Assembly: GCF_964340395.1 (NCBI RefSeq)
Contig: NC_135552.1
Span: 18,565,181 to 18,577,180, forward strand
Reading direction: 5' to 3'
Source: Glandiceps talaboti
Lineage: Eukaryota > Hemichordata > Enteropneusta > Spengelidae
Length of the DNA stretch: 12,000 nucleotides
Of the stretch, positions 1 to 11,565 are shown one piece after another (the first letter of the stretch is position 1; the number at the start of each line of letters is the position of its first letter). A program made the position numbers and the translations under genes. The notes under the pieces were generated by a model. That model saw only the letters and a program-made list of their open reading frames with translations, was not told where the DNA came from and ran no database searches.

Positions 1-77
1 ATTCCATTGTTAAATGTTAAAGATATCCTGCTACCATAGTAGTAGATCAAGATGATGTCATATACATGTAATAAGGA

Positions 78-506
78 TGACCCTATTGTTTTGCTTCTCA
101 TTACTTATTCATGGCAACTATGGGTCGGTCGGTCGATTTAAAAAAAAAGTAAAATAAAAATTATCTCCATATTTCTCTGCCTCTCCTTTTCTTCCTCTCT
201 GTCTTCTTTTTATTGGATTCCTGATAACAAACCCTTTCCCACTTCTCAACACAATTGACATGTTCTCAGCCCCCCTACTTGAATGACTTCCGTCGTGAAA
301 GAAATGCTTTACAAGTGTCGTCGTCGCCCCCATGACTGTAGATGACGTCGACAGTCCAGGCACTTGCTTATTCTTACCAGCGAGGGCGCTGTTCCGCAAA
401 ATATTAACAGAGGGCGAAAATAAATATATCTTTTATTTTGATGTCGGAGCTGAAAATTTGGGTCGGTCGGGTAATACGAAACAGAAAAAAAAATAGGGTT
501 ACCCTA
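78..506. repeat. Possible degraded MITE-like element with GGGTCGGTCGG motifs
   Basis: The left end reads ACCCTATTGTTTTGCTTCTC from position 80. The reverse complement of the right end, starting at 506, gives GGGTAACCCTA followed by a long T run and then CTGTTTCGTATTAC. The two ends are therefore a loose inverted match. GGGTCGGTCGG occurs in the same orientation at 122-132 and 460-470, each copy followed by an A-rich run. The right end also holds the near-palindrome TAGGGTTACCCTA (494-506). The interior is purine-rich on the minus strand and open for 93 codons, but that frame has low complexity and no domain I recognise. No transposase is visible. It could be a non-autonomous DNA element or a chance cluster. 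Confidence 0.35.
377..391 (+). promoter_or_regulatory. CTCF-like motif
   Basis: CCAGCGAGGGCGCTG matches the bilaterian CTCF core (CCAGCAGGGGGCGCT type) except for the swapped AG/GA in the middle. The resemblance is seen directly. Binding is inference, because a single 15-bp match in 12 kb can arise by chance. Confidence 0.2.
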
Positions 507-706
507 ACAAAAAAAAAACTTTTTGTTTATACGTAGACAGTGTTTATGTTTATCTCGGGGGAAAACTGTTTGACGTTGGTGGTATCTTAGCAACAACATA
601 GAGATGAAATAGCCCATTTCAAAACAGATTCGAAATGACATACAAGATTTAATGATTCACGATCTCTACTTTTTTCACACACAGATATGCAAATTTGACA
701 AAAATA

Positions 707-715
707 TCTCGCGAG
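707..715. promoter_or_regulatory. TCTCGCGAG promoter-type motif
   Basis: TCTCGCGAG is nine of the ten bases of the palindrome TCTCGCGAGA, a known core-promoter motif of TATA-less animal genes that is bound by BANP in vertebrates. Two CpG dinucleotides survive here in otherwise CpG-poor DNA. It lies 50 bp upstream of an ATGGCGGAC start on the plus strand, a plausible promoter spacing. No TATA box is seen between them. Confidence 0.3.
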
Positions 716-764
716 TTTTATTATTACGAGATGTTGTTTACATGTTTTCGCAATGATTTTTGTT

Positions 765-791
765 ATGGCGGACAATAACAAGACAGATACT

Positions 792-840
<49 letters not shown>

Positions 841-899
841 ACATTATACATTTTAACAATCTTATAGCTTATCTTCTCTTATTTTTGACACAAAGATAG
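765..899 (+). CDS. Short possible first exon or micro-ORF reading into a (CA)n tract
   Basis: The ATG at 765 has G at -3 and G at +4, a good initiation context. It opens with MADNNKTDTDS, which looks like an ordinary animal N-terminus. It then reads straight through the CA microsatellite as a Thr-His dipeptide run and ends at TAG (897-899) after a hydrophobic stretch containing LIAYLLLFLTQR, 44 residues in all. A TCTCGCGAG motif lies 50 bp upstream. No good splice donor appears before or just after the repeat; CAC|GTGACA at 838 is weak. It could be a first exon disrupted by repeat growth, a translated micro-ORF or chance. I do not recognise a family. Confidence 0.2.
797..837. repeat. (CA)20 microsatellite
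   Basis: This is an uninterrupted CA tract of 41 bases ending in CACGTG. It produces a spurious run of Cys-Val dipeptides on the minus strand. Confidence 0.97.
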
Positions 900-2364
<1,465 letters not shown>

Positions 2365-2927
2365 CACTGAATGATTACAGAGAACTTTGTTGCTCCATTT
2401 TAATCATTTCACGATGACATATCGGGCGTGTTGATGCTAATTTACGGTTTATAAATCATGTGTTGGTGGGTTTTATCAGAGATTTGACACGTTTGTTTAT
2501 AAGAATAAAATTTAGATAAAAAGAATATTAGTACGGCATAGTGAACCAGTCATTTCAACAGGCTTCAAGGTTAGCGCAAGTTTCTGTGTTTGTATAATAT
2601 ATACAGTAGCTACCAGTTGATAGCATAATAATAGCCCCCTAAGCATTCAGGATATAGCAATGAAGGTGATCTTGGCCATGTATTTGTCGGTGTAAAATAC
2701 CCCTCAAGCTTACAACAGAGAACTCAGTTAACATTTAGATGTGTTTAACCTTGGCCATGTATTTGCCATTATAAAATACTCAGCATGAACAAGACGTGAC
2801 AATTATGCCAAAGAAGCATATAACATTCGTTCTTTCAAAAGAGAAGCGGTCAATAACACTGTATAAGTCGATGACCCACCCCCACTTAATAAATAAAATG
2901 AACCACGTGTATTTGCTTACGTTTATT
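2365..2927. other. Intergenic DNA with a 30-bp direct repeat
   Basis: CTTGGCCATGTATTTG, followed six bases later by TAAAATAC, occurs at 2671-2700 and again at 2750-2779, about 79 bp apart. No coding frame or promoter is supported here. Confidence 0.5.
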
Positions 2928-3019
2928 TGTTGGTTGGTTGGTTGGTTGGTTGGTTGGTTGGTTGGTTGGTTGGTTTGTTTGTTTGTTTGTTGGGTAATTG
3001 GTTGGGTGATTGGTTGGTT
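2928..3019. repeat. GGTT / TTTG tetranucleotide tract
   Basis: A TTGG run (to about 2974) passes into TTTG units (to about 2991) and then into degenerate GGTT/GGGT units. Read on the plus strand it gives a false Trp-Leu-Val-Gly repeat protein. That frame is a product of the repeat, not a gene. Confidence 0.95.
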
Positions 3020-4018
3020 AATCTTTTAAATAATTTGGTTTATGAGTGATAACAGACATTTTGAGTTTGTCAGATTGACGTCATACACGAAGTACGTAAT
3101 ACTTTAAATGTCGTTACACTGTATGCCTACAAACCTGATCTATCAAACCTTAATGTAATAGGTAAAATTTACAACCATAGCTTCTTAATCTTATTTATAG
3201 AAATGTGAGTGTACTGTCTGTATAGATGCATATCAAGCGATTAAAAAGTCATAGGTGTCTACTTTACCGTAGAAAAGTTATTAAAAGCGGCGTATTTATC
3301 GGAACCATTGTCTAGTAAAGAAAGATATCAAAACCTAATGAAAAATTAAAACATAGCAATCCACTGGTAAATTCCTGTACAGTCATTAATTGTGTGCCTT
3401 GTCACTGATTGTTTACATGACGAGTACTCGAAATCAATATGGTGTAAGCGTGTTTTACAGAAGTGCGGTGTGGTACATGAAATATTCTTGAAAAATATAT
3501 GCACCGTCATGTAACTCATGCCAAATAGATTGCTGTGTGAATGTTGCGCTTTACAATCATGGCGAAGGGTTATAGAATGGTGTAAAACTACTCAGACTAG
3601 GGCAATGCCATTCTGAATAGATGCAAAATTAATATTTCGTAGTAGGTTCCATCCCGATACCTATGGGAATATTTACAATAAACGCATAATTTCATGTCTT
3701 CATATCTCCATAGCTTTAAAGCCGATGAATTTGAATGTCACACAAACTGCTTAGCATGAATTTTCCATTAGTGAGAAGGTAATGTGTAACTACCTTTTTT
3801 AATCATCTGTGATCAGTGTTAGTAATTATGCTGCCGATAGGAAATCCCTTGGGTACAAAACTATCATATCCACGCATATAACCAGGTAATATCCATACTT
3901 TGAAAACTGATTGCCGATAACTAGTTTCCATGGATACCATAATCTCCACTATCTTTATCGTTTTTAATTACCTAGATAGCTCAAAACATTCAAATGCTGA
4001 CTTGTTCAACACCTACAG
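3020..4018. other. Intergenic DNA, nothing recognised
   Basis: AT-rich sequence without a long open frame. Isolated splice-like sites (AAT|GTGAGT near 3204, CCAG|GTAATA near 3884) do not join to each other or to the frame at 4019 in a consistent phase. Confidence 0.5.
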
Positions 4019-4194
4019 ATAATTTTGGCGAGATCACTTCCTACAAACTAAGGCTGAAACAAAGTATAACGTTCAATCTAGATAACCAGAACGCCAGTAG
4101 ATCCAGTGATTGTTTGGCGTCCGTTAAAGTTGTACTACCGGAGCATAATTTTTTCGATCAGACAACCGACAATATTTTCACTGAAAATTGTTAA
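4019..4194 (+). CDS. Weak candidate terminal exon, unknown protein
   Basis: The frame follows an acceptor-like stretch, with branch-like CTGAC and then CACCTACAG ending at 4018. It runs 58 codons to TAA at 4192-4194 after a two-base partial codon. The residues are mixed and protein-like, including ITSYKLRLKQSITFNLD, a single N-A-S glycosylation sequon and SVKVVLPEHNFF. I recognise no domain. No upstream exon of matching phase was found: the best local donor, at 3884, would create an immediate stop. It may be a terminal exon of a gene starting to the left, a coding remnant, or chance. Confidence 0.2.
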
Positions 4195-5445
4195 AATACC
4201 AATAATTAGACATAGTATATGTTAATTAGAGGTTGCTTGTATCCATAAGTAGTACATTAACTTGGTGAAATCGTCATTCCGTTGGGGTGTTGAATTTTAG
4301 GGTGCGGAACCAAAAATCAATTTGATAGGATTTATAGTACCATATTATGTGTAAAGTTACGTTTACCCACAGGTTATTCAATATTGTTTAGCATGTACGA
4401 TATTTCGAGTTGGTCATTATCTAACTAGTTATGTGTTTTAAAAAGTGGACAGTGTCGAGTATTAAGTGTACTGTCGTAGTTTTTTTCTTTTCTTTGTATT
4501 ATACACCTGCATTTTCGCTTCGTCCAATCTTATTCACTCTTAGTTCCTGCCAATCAGATCGTCTTCGAAGCTTCATATGTTTTCTTGTCACATATATTTT
4601 AATCGACTATGTCTCTTTCCAGTTTCTATTATCTTGATGACTGTGTGATTATATATGTATCACCAAGGCATCATGATCACCAATTTAGCAAGCCTAATCC
4701 ATGCAATAATAAGCAGTTTTAGATTGTCTGACTGTCCCAATTGTGTCGAAACCAAGGGCGCCACAGTCGTAACATTCAGTGTTTTCTTCATGTGTGGGCA
4801 TTCCTTAACATCGTCTGATACCCAGTTTAGTTTTTCAACATTTAACTTTTTTAAGCAACCGATCACCAAGGTTATTACAATACAGACTACAGTATGACAA
4901 TTTCGGGATGTTCACATTATATAGGATCCAATGAAAGGTCATATCCATGACAACGCATCGACATGTGCAATTTGACATCATATACATAACGGAAGCCATG
5001 ATAGGATGAAAATAATCTACCGACGCTGATTACTCCAATATCTTCCAATCAGCAAGCAACTAATCCCTCTCTGCATGTTCTGAATCGATGTAACTAATGA
5101 AGCGTTCCAAACTATTTTATTTGCATAACACGGATACAGGCCCCAGGGGTATTTTTTTCAATTAAAATTGTTTCCCAGAAGTCATAGAATTTCTAAAGTA
5201 TAGCGTCGACAATCGATGAGCGTCTGTCTGACTTTTAAAGAATGTTTCCATTGAATTTCACCAGTAAGTGACGTCTCTTATGGAAACTTGTAATGCTGGT
5301 GTGATGGGAGAGAATGATATTTTCACACCCACACGCAAGGCCCAAGGGGAGGTTGTGATAATTGTCTGTCTGTGTGTCTGTCTGTATGACCTTTTGTATA
5401 TGTCATCTTTATCTCAAATATCGCTGACTCAAATAACGATCATTC
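4195..5445. other. Intergenic DNA containing a segment with terminal direct repeats
   Basis: ATCACCAAGG occurs at 4659-4668 and 4862-4871. The segment between them is less AT-rich than its flanks and open in one frame on each strand (4655-4897 plus, 4660-4869 minus), with no motif I can name. A short CTGT-rich patch lies at 5363-5386. Nothing else is supported. Confidence 0.4.
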
Positions 5446-6053
<608 letters not shown>

Positions 6054-7423
6054 GCTAGTGAGACCAAAGTTGGAATAAGTAATTTCAGTATTAACGGTAA
6101 TGGTTAGAGCCTATTCTTTTTTGAACTAAATCAATCAAAACTAATTAGCATAATTTATTTTTTTTACAACAAAGTGGTAAGTTAGCTTCCATCAATGGTT
6201 GTTCAGAATTTCGTAACTTGGTTGATGTATTGATGATATTGTGATACATACGATGCATACATTTGACGGATGAGGCTTTCACATTACTCACTTACTTAAG
6301 ATGGTAGTAGCTCAAAACGTCACGAAATTTCACGGATATTCTGATAATAAGACGACACGTATATCTTAGGTAGGTGGATAGTGCATACATGAAAATTTCG
6401 AACATTAATATTTATAAATCAGATATAGAAACAAGTCATTCAATGTTGCTAAATATGTCTGACATGCAACTTGGGAAATATGTTCATCACTTCATAACAT
6501 ATGTCATCTATGGTCAGCGTGGCTTGTATCTCATAGGACCAATTTGTATAGTAATTGATAAAAAAAAAGATCAACTGTACTCCGCCTACAACAGATGGGT
6601 TTTGAGGAAACTTCATCATTATTAATTAATCTCATTTGCATATTTACGATTATGGATGGTTGTTCTTTCATTTAAAGACACATTAGAATGGTGTAATGTA
6701 AGTTGTGTGTACAGGCGGGGTCATTAGGTCAATAGTGTATATTTATTCATTATGTAAACAATAACCATCATTAATCGTAGCTGAAACAAAACAGATGTGT
6801 ATATAACTGACTTGCATTTTCTTAAACACAAGTACAGTAACTGTGCATTAGTTGTGCACTGTTTGCATTTACACTCCAATAACGACAGGTTAGCTGAATT
6901 CATATTGGTAATAACCATTTCACATCAGATTGTGTGCATTTTGGCGGGCGTACTATTATCATTATTTAACATTATGGGAGATAATTCCTGGTTCTGTCTG
7001 TAGAGGGAGCTGTATGCATTCAATGTATTGGCAATTTCCTGTTCCCGCAAGTACATTCTATTATTATGAGAGGCATTCAGTTAACATCTAGCTGGTTTAC
7101 ATCCTATATTGAGATAGTGACTTTTTTGCCGTCGTATTTACCTAACCAACAAGGTTCATCAAATGACATTTTTCATCTTCAATATGATGTATTTTTTTAC
7201 AGATTAAATATAATTTCTCTACTCAAATAAACTTTGCAAGTCATAAAATGCGCTCCAGTGCGTCAACCAATTAAACTTTACGTAGGCGGGATGTGCCTTT
7301 CCTGGATCAGATGCTATGTTCGATTACGTAACACCTACGTTTATTAATCACATTTCGATAATTAATAAAGTTAAATCCATATGTCATTGTCATATAAAGG
7401 AATATATTGTATCGATCATTCAA
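6054..7423. other. Intergenic DNA with a weak inverted repeat
   Basis: TACGATTATGGATGGTTGTT (6645-6664) is loosely inverted relative to AATAACCATCATTAATCGTA (6760-6779), which could be a decayed palindromic element. A minus-strand frame ending at a GTAAGT near 6299 (38 codons from an ATG near 6413) has a good donor but no partner exon. Frames at 6374-6625 (plus) and 6724-7003 (both strands) have no supporting signals. Confidence 0.45.
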
Positions 7424-7429
7424 TTTATT
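7424..7429 (-). terminator. Candidate poly(A) signal AATAAA
   Basis: AATAAA on the minus strand lies about 110 bp downstream of the stop codon of the secreted-protein gene, which would give a short 3' UTR. Such hexamers are common by chance in AT-rich DNA, and another lies near 7340. Confidence 0.4.
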
Positions 7430-7530
7430 ATTTACGATCTTAATACAGTATAATTATGCAGGTTATGATAGAAAATGATACAGGGGCCTCATGGTTATAC
7501 CCACCCTTCTATGTGTATGTGTATCTGATT

Positions 7531-7562
7531 GTCAGTCAGTCAGTCTGTCTGTCTGTCTGTCT
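7531..7562. repeat. (GTCA)3(GTCT)5 microsatellite overlapping the gene's stop
   Basis: On the plus strand, three GTCA units (7531-7542) are followed by five GTCT units (7543-7562). Read on the minus strand, the GACA part encodes Gln-Thr-Asp-Arg and the first GACT unit supplies the TGA stop (7542-7540). Confidence 0.95.
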
Positions 7563-8221
7563 GCCTCGATCTTGATTCTGACTTAGACCCTAAGATGCTG
7601 ATGTTGTAATTTTGCGTGTATAAGGTATATACGTGGGAAAGCTCATACCATGTCGTTCGTTGTAAAAATGTACGGAAATAGTCGTAGAGCAGAACCACAC
7701 GTTTGAAGAACTTTGTATTAGGAAAGGTAAATAGGGAAGCGAACGATTCTACATTAAACTGGTCTGACTTGTTGTAAACATCAAAGGATACACACATCGC
7801 TTTGACAGACAGTGTTGTCGTTAAACAATATCCCTATGAAGATATTGAAGCACACGTATCCGATCACATACACAGTATTGTACATAGATATAACACATAG
7901 TGAAAAGGTGAAAATTGTGACTTACTTCCATTACTTAGTGGATCGGGATATGGCTCGATGAAGAATAGGAAGTAACACACGTGTTCGGGATCACTCCGGT
8001 TCAATCCAAACATTTCGAAGATTTTATGTGTACTGTCATCATTAAGTAACGTGTACAGGTCCGTTTGACCTTCAGTGGTCATACTTCCAGCAAATATAAC
8101 CATAACCGCAGCAATGACCACCTGGGAAAAGAAAACATGAATTGAATTCAGTAAGTATTATATGCTAGAATTTATAATGAACAGCATGGCACAGTCGTAA
8201 TCAACTTACACGTGATGACAT
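7540..8221 (-). CDS. Three-exon gene for a small secreted glycoprotein, family unknown
   Basis: Coding exons are 8221-8210, 8121-7926 and 7799-7540, 468 nt for 155 residues. Intron 1 (88 bp) has CGT|GTAAGT, a TACTTAC branch-like site and TTTTCTTTTCCCAG. Intron 2 (126 bp) has GGAA|GTAAGT, a TTTAAC branch-like site and GTCAAAG. Phases fit, and both introns stop the frame if retained. Residues 1-4 come from exon 1. A hydrophobic core at about 5-17 (VVIAAVMVIFAGS) makes a signal peptide, probably cut near residue 23. The mature part has Cys53 and Cys72, a possible disulfide, and sequons at Asn45, Asn68, Asn79 and Asn135; the Asn68 one is completed across the exon 2/3 junction. There is no further membrane segment. 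The ATG has G at -3. An in-frame ATG at 8236-8234 would add MPVQG, and a TAA lies upstream of it. The tail Q-T-D-R-Q-T-D is microsatellite-coded, so the true 3' end may be elsewhere, for example through CAC|GTATAT in exon 3. I do not recognise the family. Confidence 0.6.
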
Positions 8222-8236
8222 TCCTTGTACAGGCAT

Positions 8237-8829
8237 ACAAAGTATATTTTAACGATACTTATGTCAAGAGACGCTTCTACAGTGACCACCGTATTCAACT
8301 ACTGCGTGAACAGTGAGAGTGGACGTAGAATTGAGCCCCCCGTGTAGTAAGGTTGTCAGAATACCAATGTTCACCGTATTACTATCATAGTCTAGCCAAT
8401 TATTATAATAGCATTGTTAACGAAACAAGGGAAAATTAATACTTTCACTTCAAGATGATTGATTAATCATCTCGTGGGAATAGTTTACATATAAGTAACA
8501 CAAATGTATGTTAAAATCGTATTGGGGCAGCTGATACGCTTGAAAATACCTTAACAGCTTGAAAAAACGTGGCGTAGTACAAATAAACGGACTAATATTC
8601 CGCTACGGTGCATTTGATAATAACTCTAAAGCTATCATTGTCCAATAGTGACCATACTCAGCTTACACTTTATAATAATCTCATCACGGAATTCGGAGTA
8701 CACAGTTGAAATGATTGGATCGATATATGCATAATGAAACGTTTAAAGTTTGCATTCTTTTTCCCTCCTCTCTGTGACATTGACCCAAATGTCAAGGACG
8801 ACTTTACTAACTTTAAATCCTATAATCCT

Positions 8830-8832
<3 letters not shown>
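8237..8832. other. 5' flank of the secreted-protein gene and intergenic DNA
   Basis: On the minus strand, AAATATAC lies about 25 bp upstream of the coding ATG, too close to act as its TATA box unless the 5' UTR is almost absent. No clear promoter is visible, so a non-coding first exon further away is possible. The hairpin AGATGATT-GATT-AATCATCT sits at 8453-8472. No other gene is supported. Confidence 0.45.
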
Positions 8833-8913
<81 letters not shown>

Positions 8914-8966
8914 GAGGATACATACATACATACATACATACATACATACATACATACATACATACA

Positions 8967-8996
<30 letters not shown>
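8833..8996. repeat. Compound microsatellite (AT)24-(AG)15-(ATAC)19
   Basis: Pure AT (8833-8880) joins directly to pure AG (8881-8910). A short GAAGAGG bridge follows, then ATAC units (8918-8993, plus a partial unit). All long open frames here on both strands (Tyr-Ile, Arg-Glu, Thr-Tyr-Ile-His or Met-Tyr-Val-Cys runs) are artefacts of the repeat. Confidence 0.98.
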
Positions 8997-9826
<830 letters not shown>

Positions 9827-9834
9827 TTATATAT

Positions 9835-10329
9835 TAACTTACCAAGAGGTTCATTCGAAATCGTAGAACCACAGTTTTCAATTCAGTTCAATTTACAACA
9901 AGGTTATGATATTTACCGTCACACTTAGATGACATAAAGAGGAAGTAGTATGCTCTTTACATAAAAGTACTGTCAACAATGCAGTCCTACAGTTGAGCTA
10001 TATAATGTCCACAACCTGTGCGCTGGGAGTCTAGTATTGCGGGGGTTTAGAGCTGTAGAGGAAGTCAGACGCCAACGTAGTTTTTTGGTTCAAGTATTTT
10101 CACCATGACTGCTTTTATGCGGATCAATTACCGCTTCAGTTTGTTTAATATCTATACTTTTCAAGAACTAGACAAACAGTGTCACAATTTATATATCTTT
10201 CTTGATCAATGAAAGTGTTTTTTGATGTTAATGAACACTTACTACGATAATAGTCAAATCAAGCAAATGGTGTATTCGTTCACTGTGACGTACATATACC
10301 CTTGTGCTATGACACCAAAGAGTGGTCCC
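9835..10329. other. Intergenic DNA, nothing recognised
   Basis: There is no long open frame and no repeat structure in this stretch. A slightly GC-richer patch at 10010-10080 contains no recognisable motif. Confidence 0.45.
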
Positions 10330-10557
10330 GGACACAGTCACTTGTGAGCTAATATGCTATTCAAGGATACTCGTGATATAAAATAAAAAAATAATGACAT
10401 TACTTATTTACGTATATTCAAAAATATCGTTATCGACGTTAGTCACGAGTACAACACTGGTACTTATTTTTGAAATATGCGTACCTACCTCATAACGTCA
10501 TTACTTTGTATTCTGAGCATCCTAGAATAACATATTAGCTCACAAGTGACTGCGTCC
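10330..10557. mobile_element. Palindromic MITE, about 228 bp
   Basis: The left end GGACACAGTCACTTGTGAGC and the right end are inverted copies: over the outer 27 bp (10330-10356 against 10531-10557) there is one mismatch. The pairing continues inward with decay. TAATGACATTA pairs with TAACGTCATTA, and TTCAAAAATA pairs with TATTTTTGAA, leaving a loop at about 10428-10465. The element has no coding capacity, as expected for a MITE. AGTGGTCCC just left of the element and AGTAGTCCC four bases past its right end may be a decayed target-site duplication. The superfamily cannot be assigned from this. Confidence 0.85.
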
Positions 10558-10772
10558 AGAAAGTAGTCCCTGAATTTGACTCATGTTATTAAAAATAGTT
10601 TTAGAAACTCACATACCGGCTCATCTTTTTTTCAAATAGTTCAATTTATTCTAAAGTCACACAGTACCCTGTAGTTTATGATATTAGTATAGAAATAGTA
10701 ATCATGAACACAAAATAATTATAACCATTACAACAAATGCAACATCAACTTCTAGACGTCCTGTCCAAATAG
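10558..10772. other. Intergenic DNA, nothing recognised
   Basis: A short AT-rich spacer between the MITE and the tandem repeat. No frame or motif is supported. Confidence 0.45.
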
Positions 10773-10938
10773 ACAAAATGTACACATGGTAGAATTATAC
10801 TAACCTATGTTGCTCGCTATATAGAGCTACAAAGTGTACACGTGGTAGAATATACCAACTTATGTGGCTCTCTATATAGAGCGACAAAATGTACACATGG
10901 CTGAATATACCAACCTATGTGGCTCGCTATATAGAGCA
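10773..10938. repeat. Three tandem 55-56 bp repeats with an embedded palindrome
   Basis: Units are 10773-10828, 10829-10883 and 10884-10938. Each begins ACAAARTGTACACRTGG, continues through ATATACYAACYTATGTGGCTC (unit 1 is slightly divergent) and ends with GCTCNCTATATAGAGC, a 4-bp GCTC/GAGC stem around an AT-rich centre. Unit 2 contains the E-box CACGTG where units 1 and 3 have CACATG, which is also an E-box form. The array is a minisatellite, or possibly a small cluster of regulatory sites. There is no coding frame. Confidence 0.92.
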
Positions 10939-11343
10939 AATATGAAAAAAGCAAATACTCAGTGTGTTATGCCAAATAGACGTGTTTTCAATCTAGCTGA
11001 TCTAGGTTTGGCTTAAACAATGTCCATTCTCGCAAAAACCAGAGCTGTTATTTCTTCCACTACACTCCGACATCCAGTTAAGAACGGTGCCGTAAAACAG
11101 GCCGTGGTTTGCGACGATGACAATTTCATGAATTTACACTAGTCTGTCTGAAGCGTAATACAACCAAGGTCGTAGTTATTTGGAAAAAATAGAGTCTACG
11201 CAAACACCACAATAACTAAATCAACAGTCTATTGATCACCGCAGGCTATATAGTCCAGTTGCCTGCCAGGCCACCCAACCTTGTGCATTGTGTTAGACGT
11301 TTTATGGTTGGTAATTGCTTCTCCAGGATGTCCTGAACGAGAA
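10939..11343. other. Intergenic DNA, possibly the body of a retroposon
   Basis: From about 11000 the sequence is GC-richer than the surrounding DNA, with patches such as GCCTGCCAGGCCACCC (11262-11277). It leads into the hairpin and TTTA tail that follow. I cannot find convincing RNA polymerase III A and B boxes, so it cannot be named a SINE. Confidence 0.35.
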
Positions 11344-11432
11344 TCTGCCAGGTGCCACCCTGGCAGAGTTGGGCAATTTATTCTATTTATTTATTTAATT
11401 ATTTTATTTATTTATTTATTTATTTAATTTCA
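11344..11432 (+). repeat. GC-rich hairpin followed by (TTTA)n tail, retroposon-like 3' end
   Basis: TCTGCCAGG (11344-11352) and CCTGGCAGA (11359-11367) form a perfect 9-bp stem around TGCCAC. A TTTA/TTTAA simple repeat begins about 17 bp later and runs to about 11432. A stem-loop just before a short-repeat tail is typical of the 3' ends of some LINEs and SINEs. The assignment is inference from structure alone. Confidence 0.5.
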
Positions 11433-11565
11433 TTTAATTTACATGAATTAGAAATGGTTTACTTATGTCCATTTTGGCCATCTAGTAGCACATACATGTA
11501 TATACAACATTGCCATGTATAAGTGTGTTTTAAATCGTATATGTGGCAAAAAAAGTACGTTAAAG

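Noticed and set aside
118-399. 93-codon minus-strand frame
   Set aside because: It is low-complexity, Lys/Arg-rich and ends in an A-run. It coincides with the repeat-like segment and has no splice partner.
496-504. GGGTTACCC as a telomere-like repeat
   Set aside because: Only one short palindromic occurrence and no TTAGGG array.
587-859. Minus-strand frame with a Cys-Val run
   Set aside because: It is a translation of the CA microsatellite; the flanking residues show no motif.
2796-3029. Trp-Leu-Val-Gly repeat protein resembling a membrane segment
   Set aside because: It is a direct translation of the GGTT/TTTG microsatellite, with no gene-like sequence before it.
6299-6413. 38-codon minus-strand frame ending at a strong GTAAGT donor
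   Set aside because: A GTAAGT is expected a few times per strand by chance, and no acceptor with compatible phase was found downstream.
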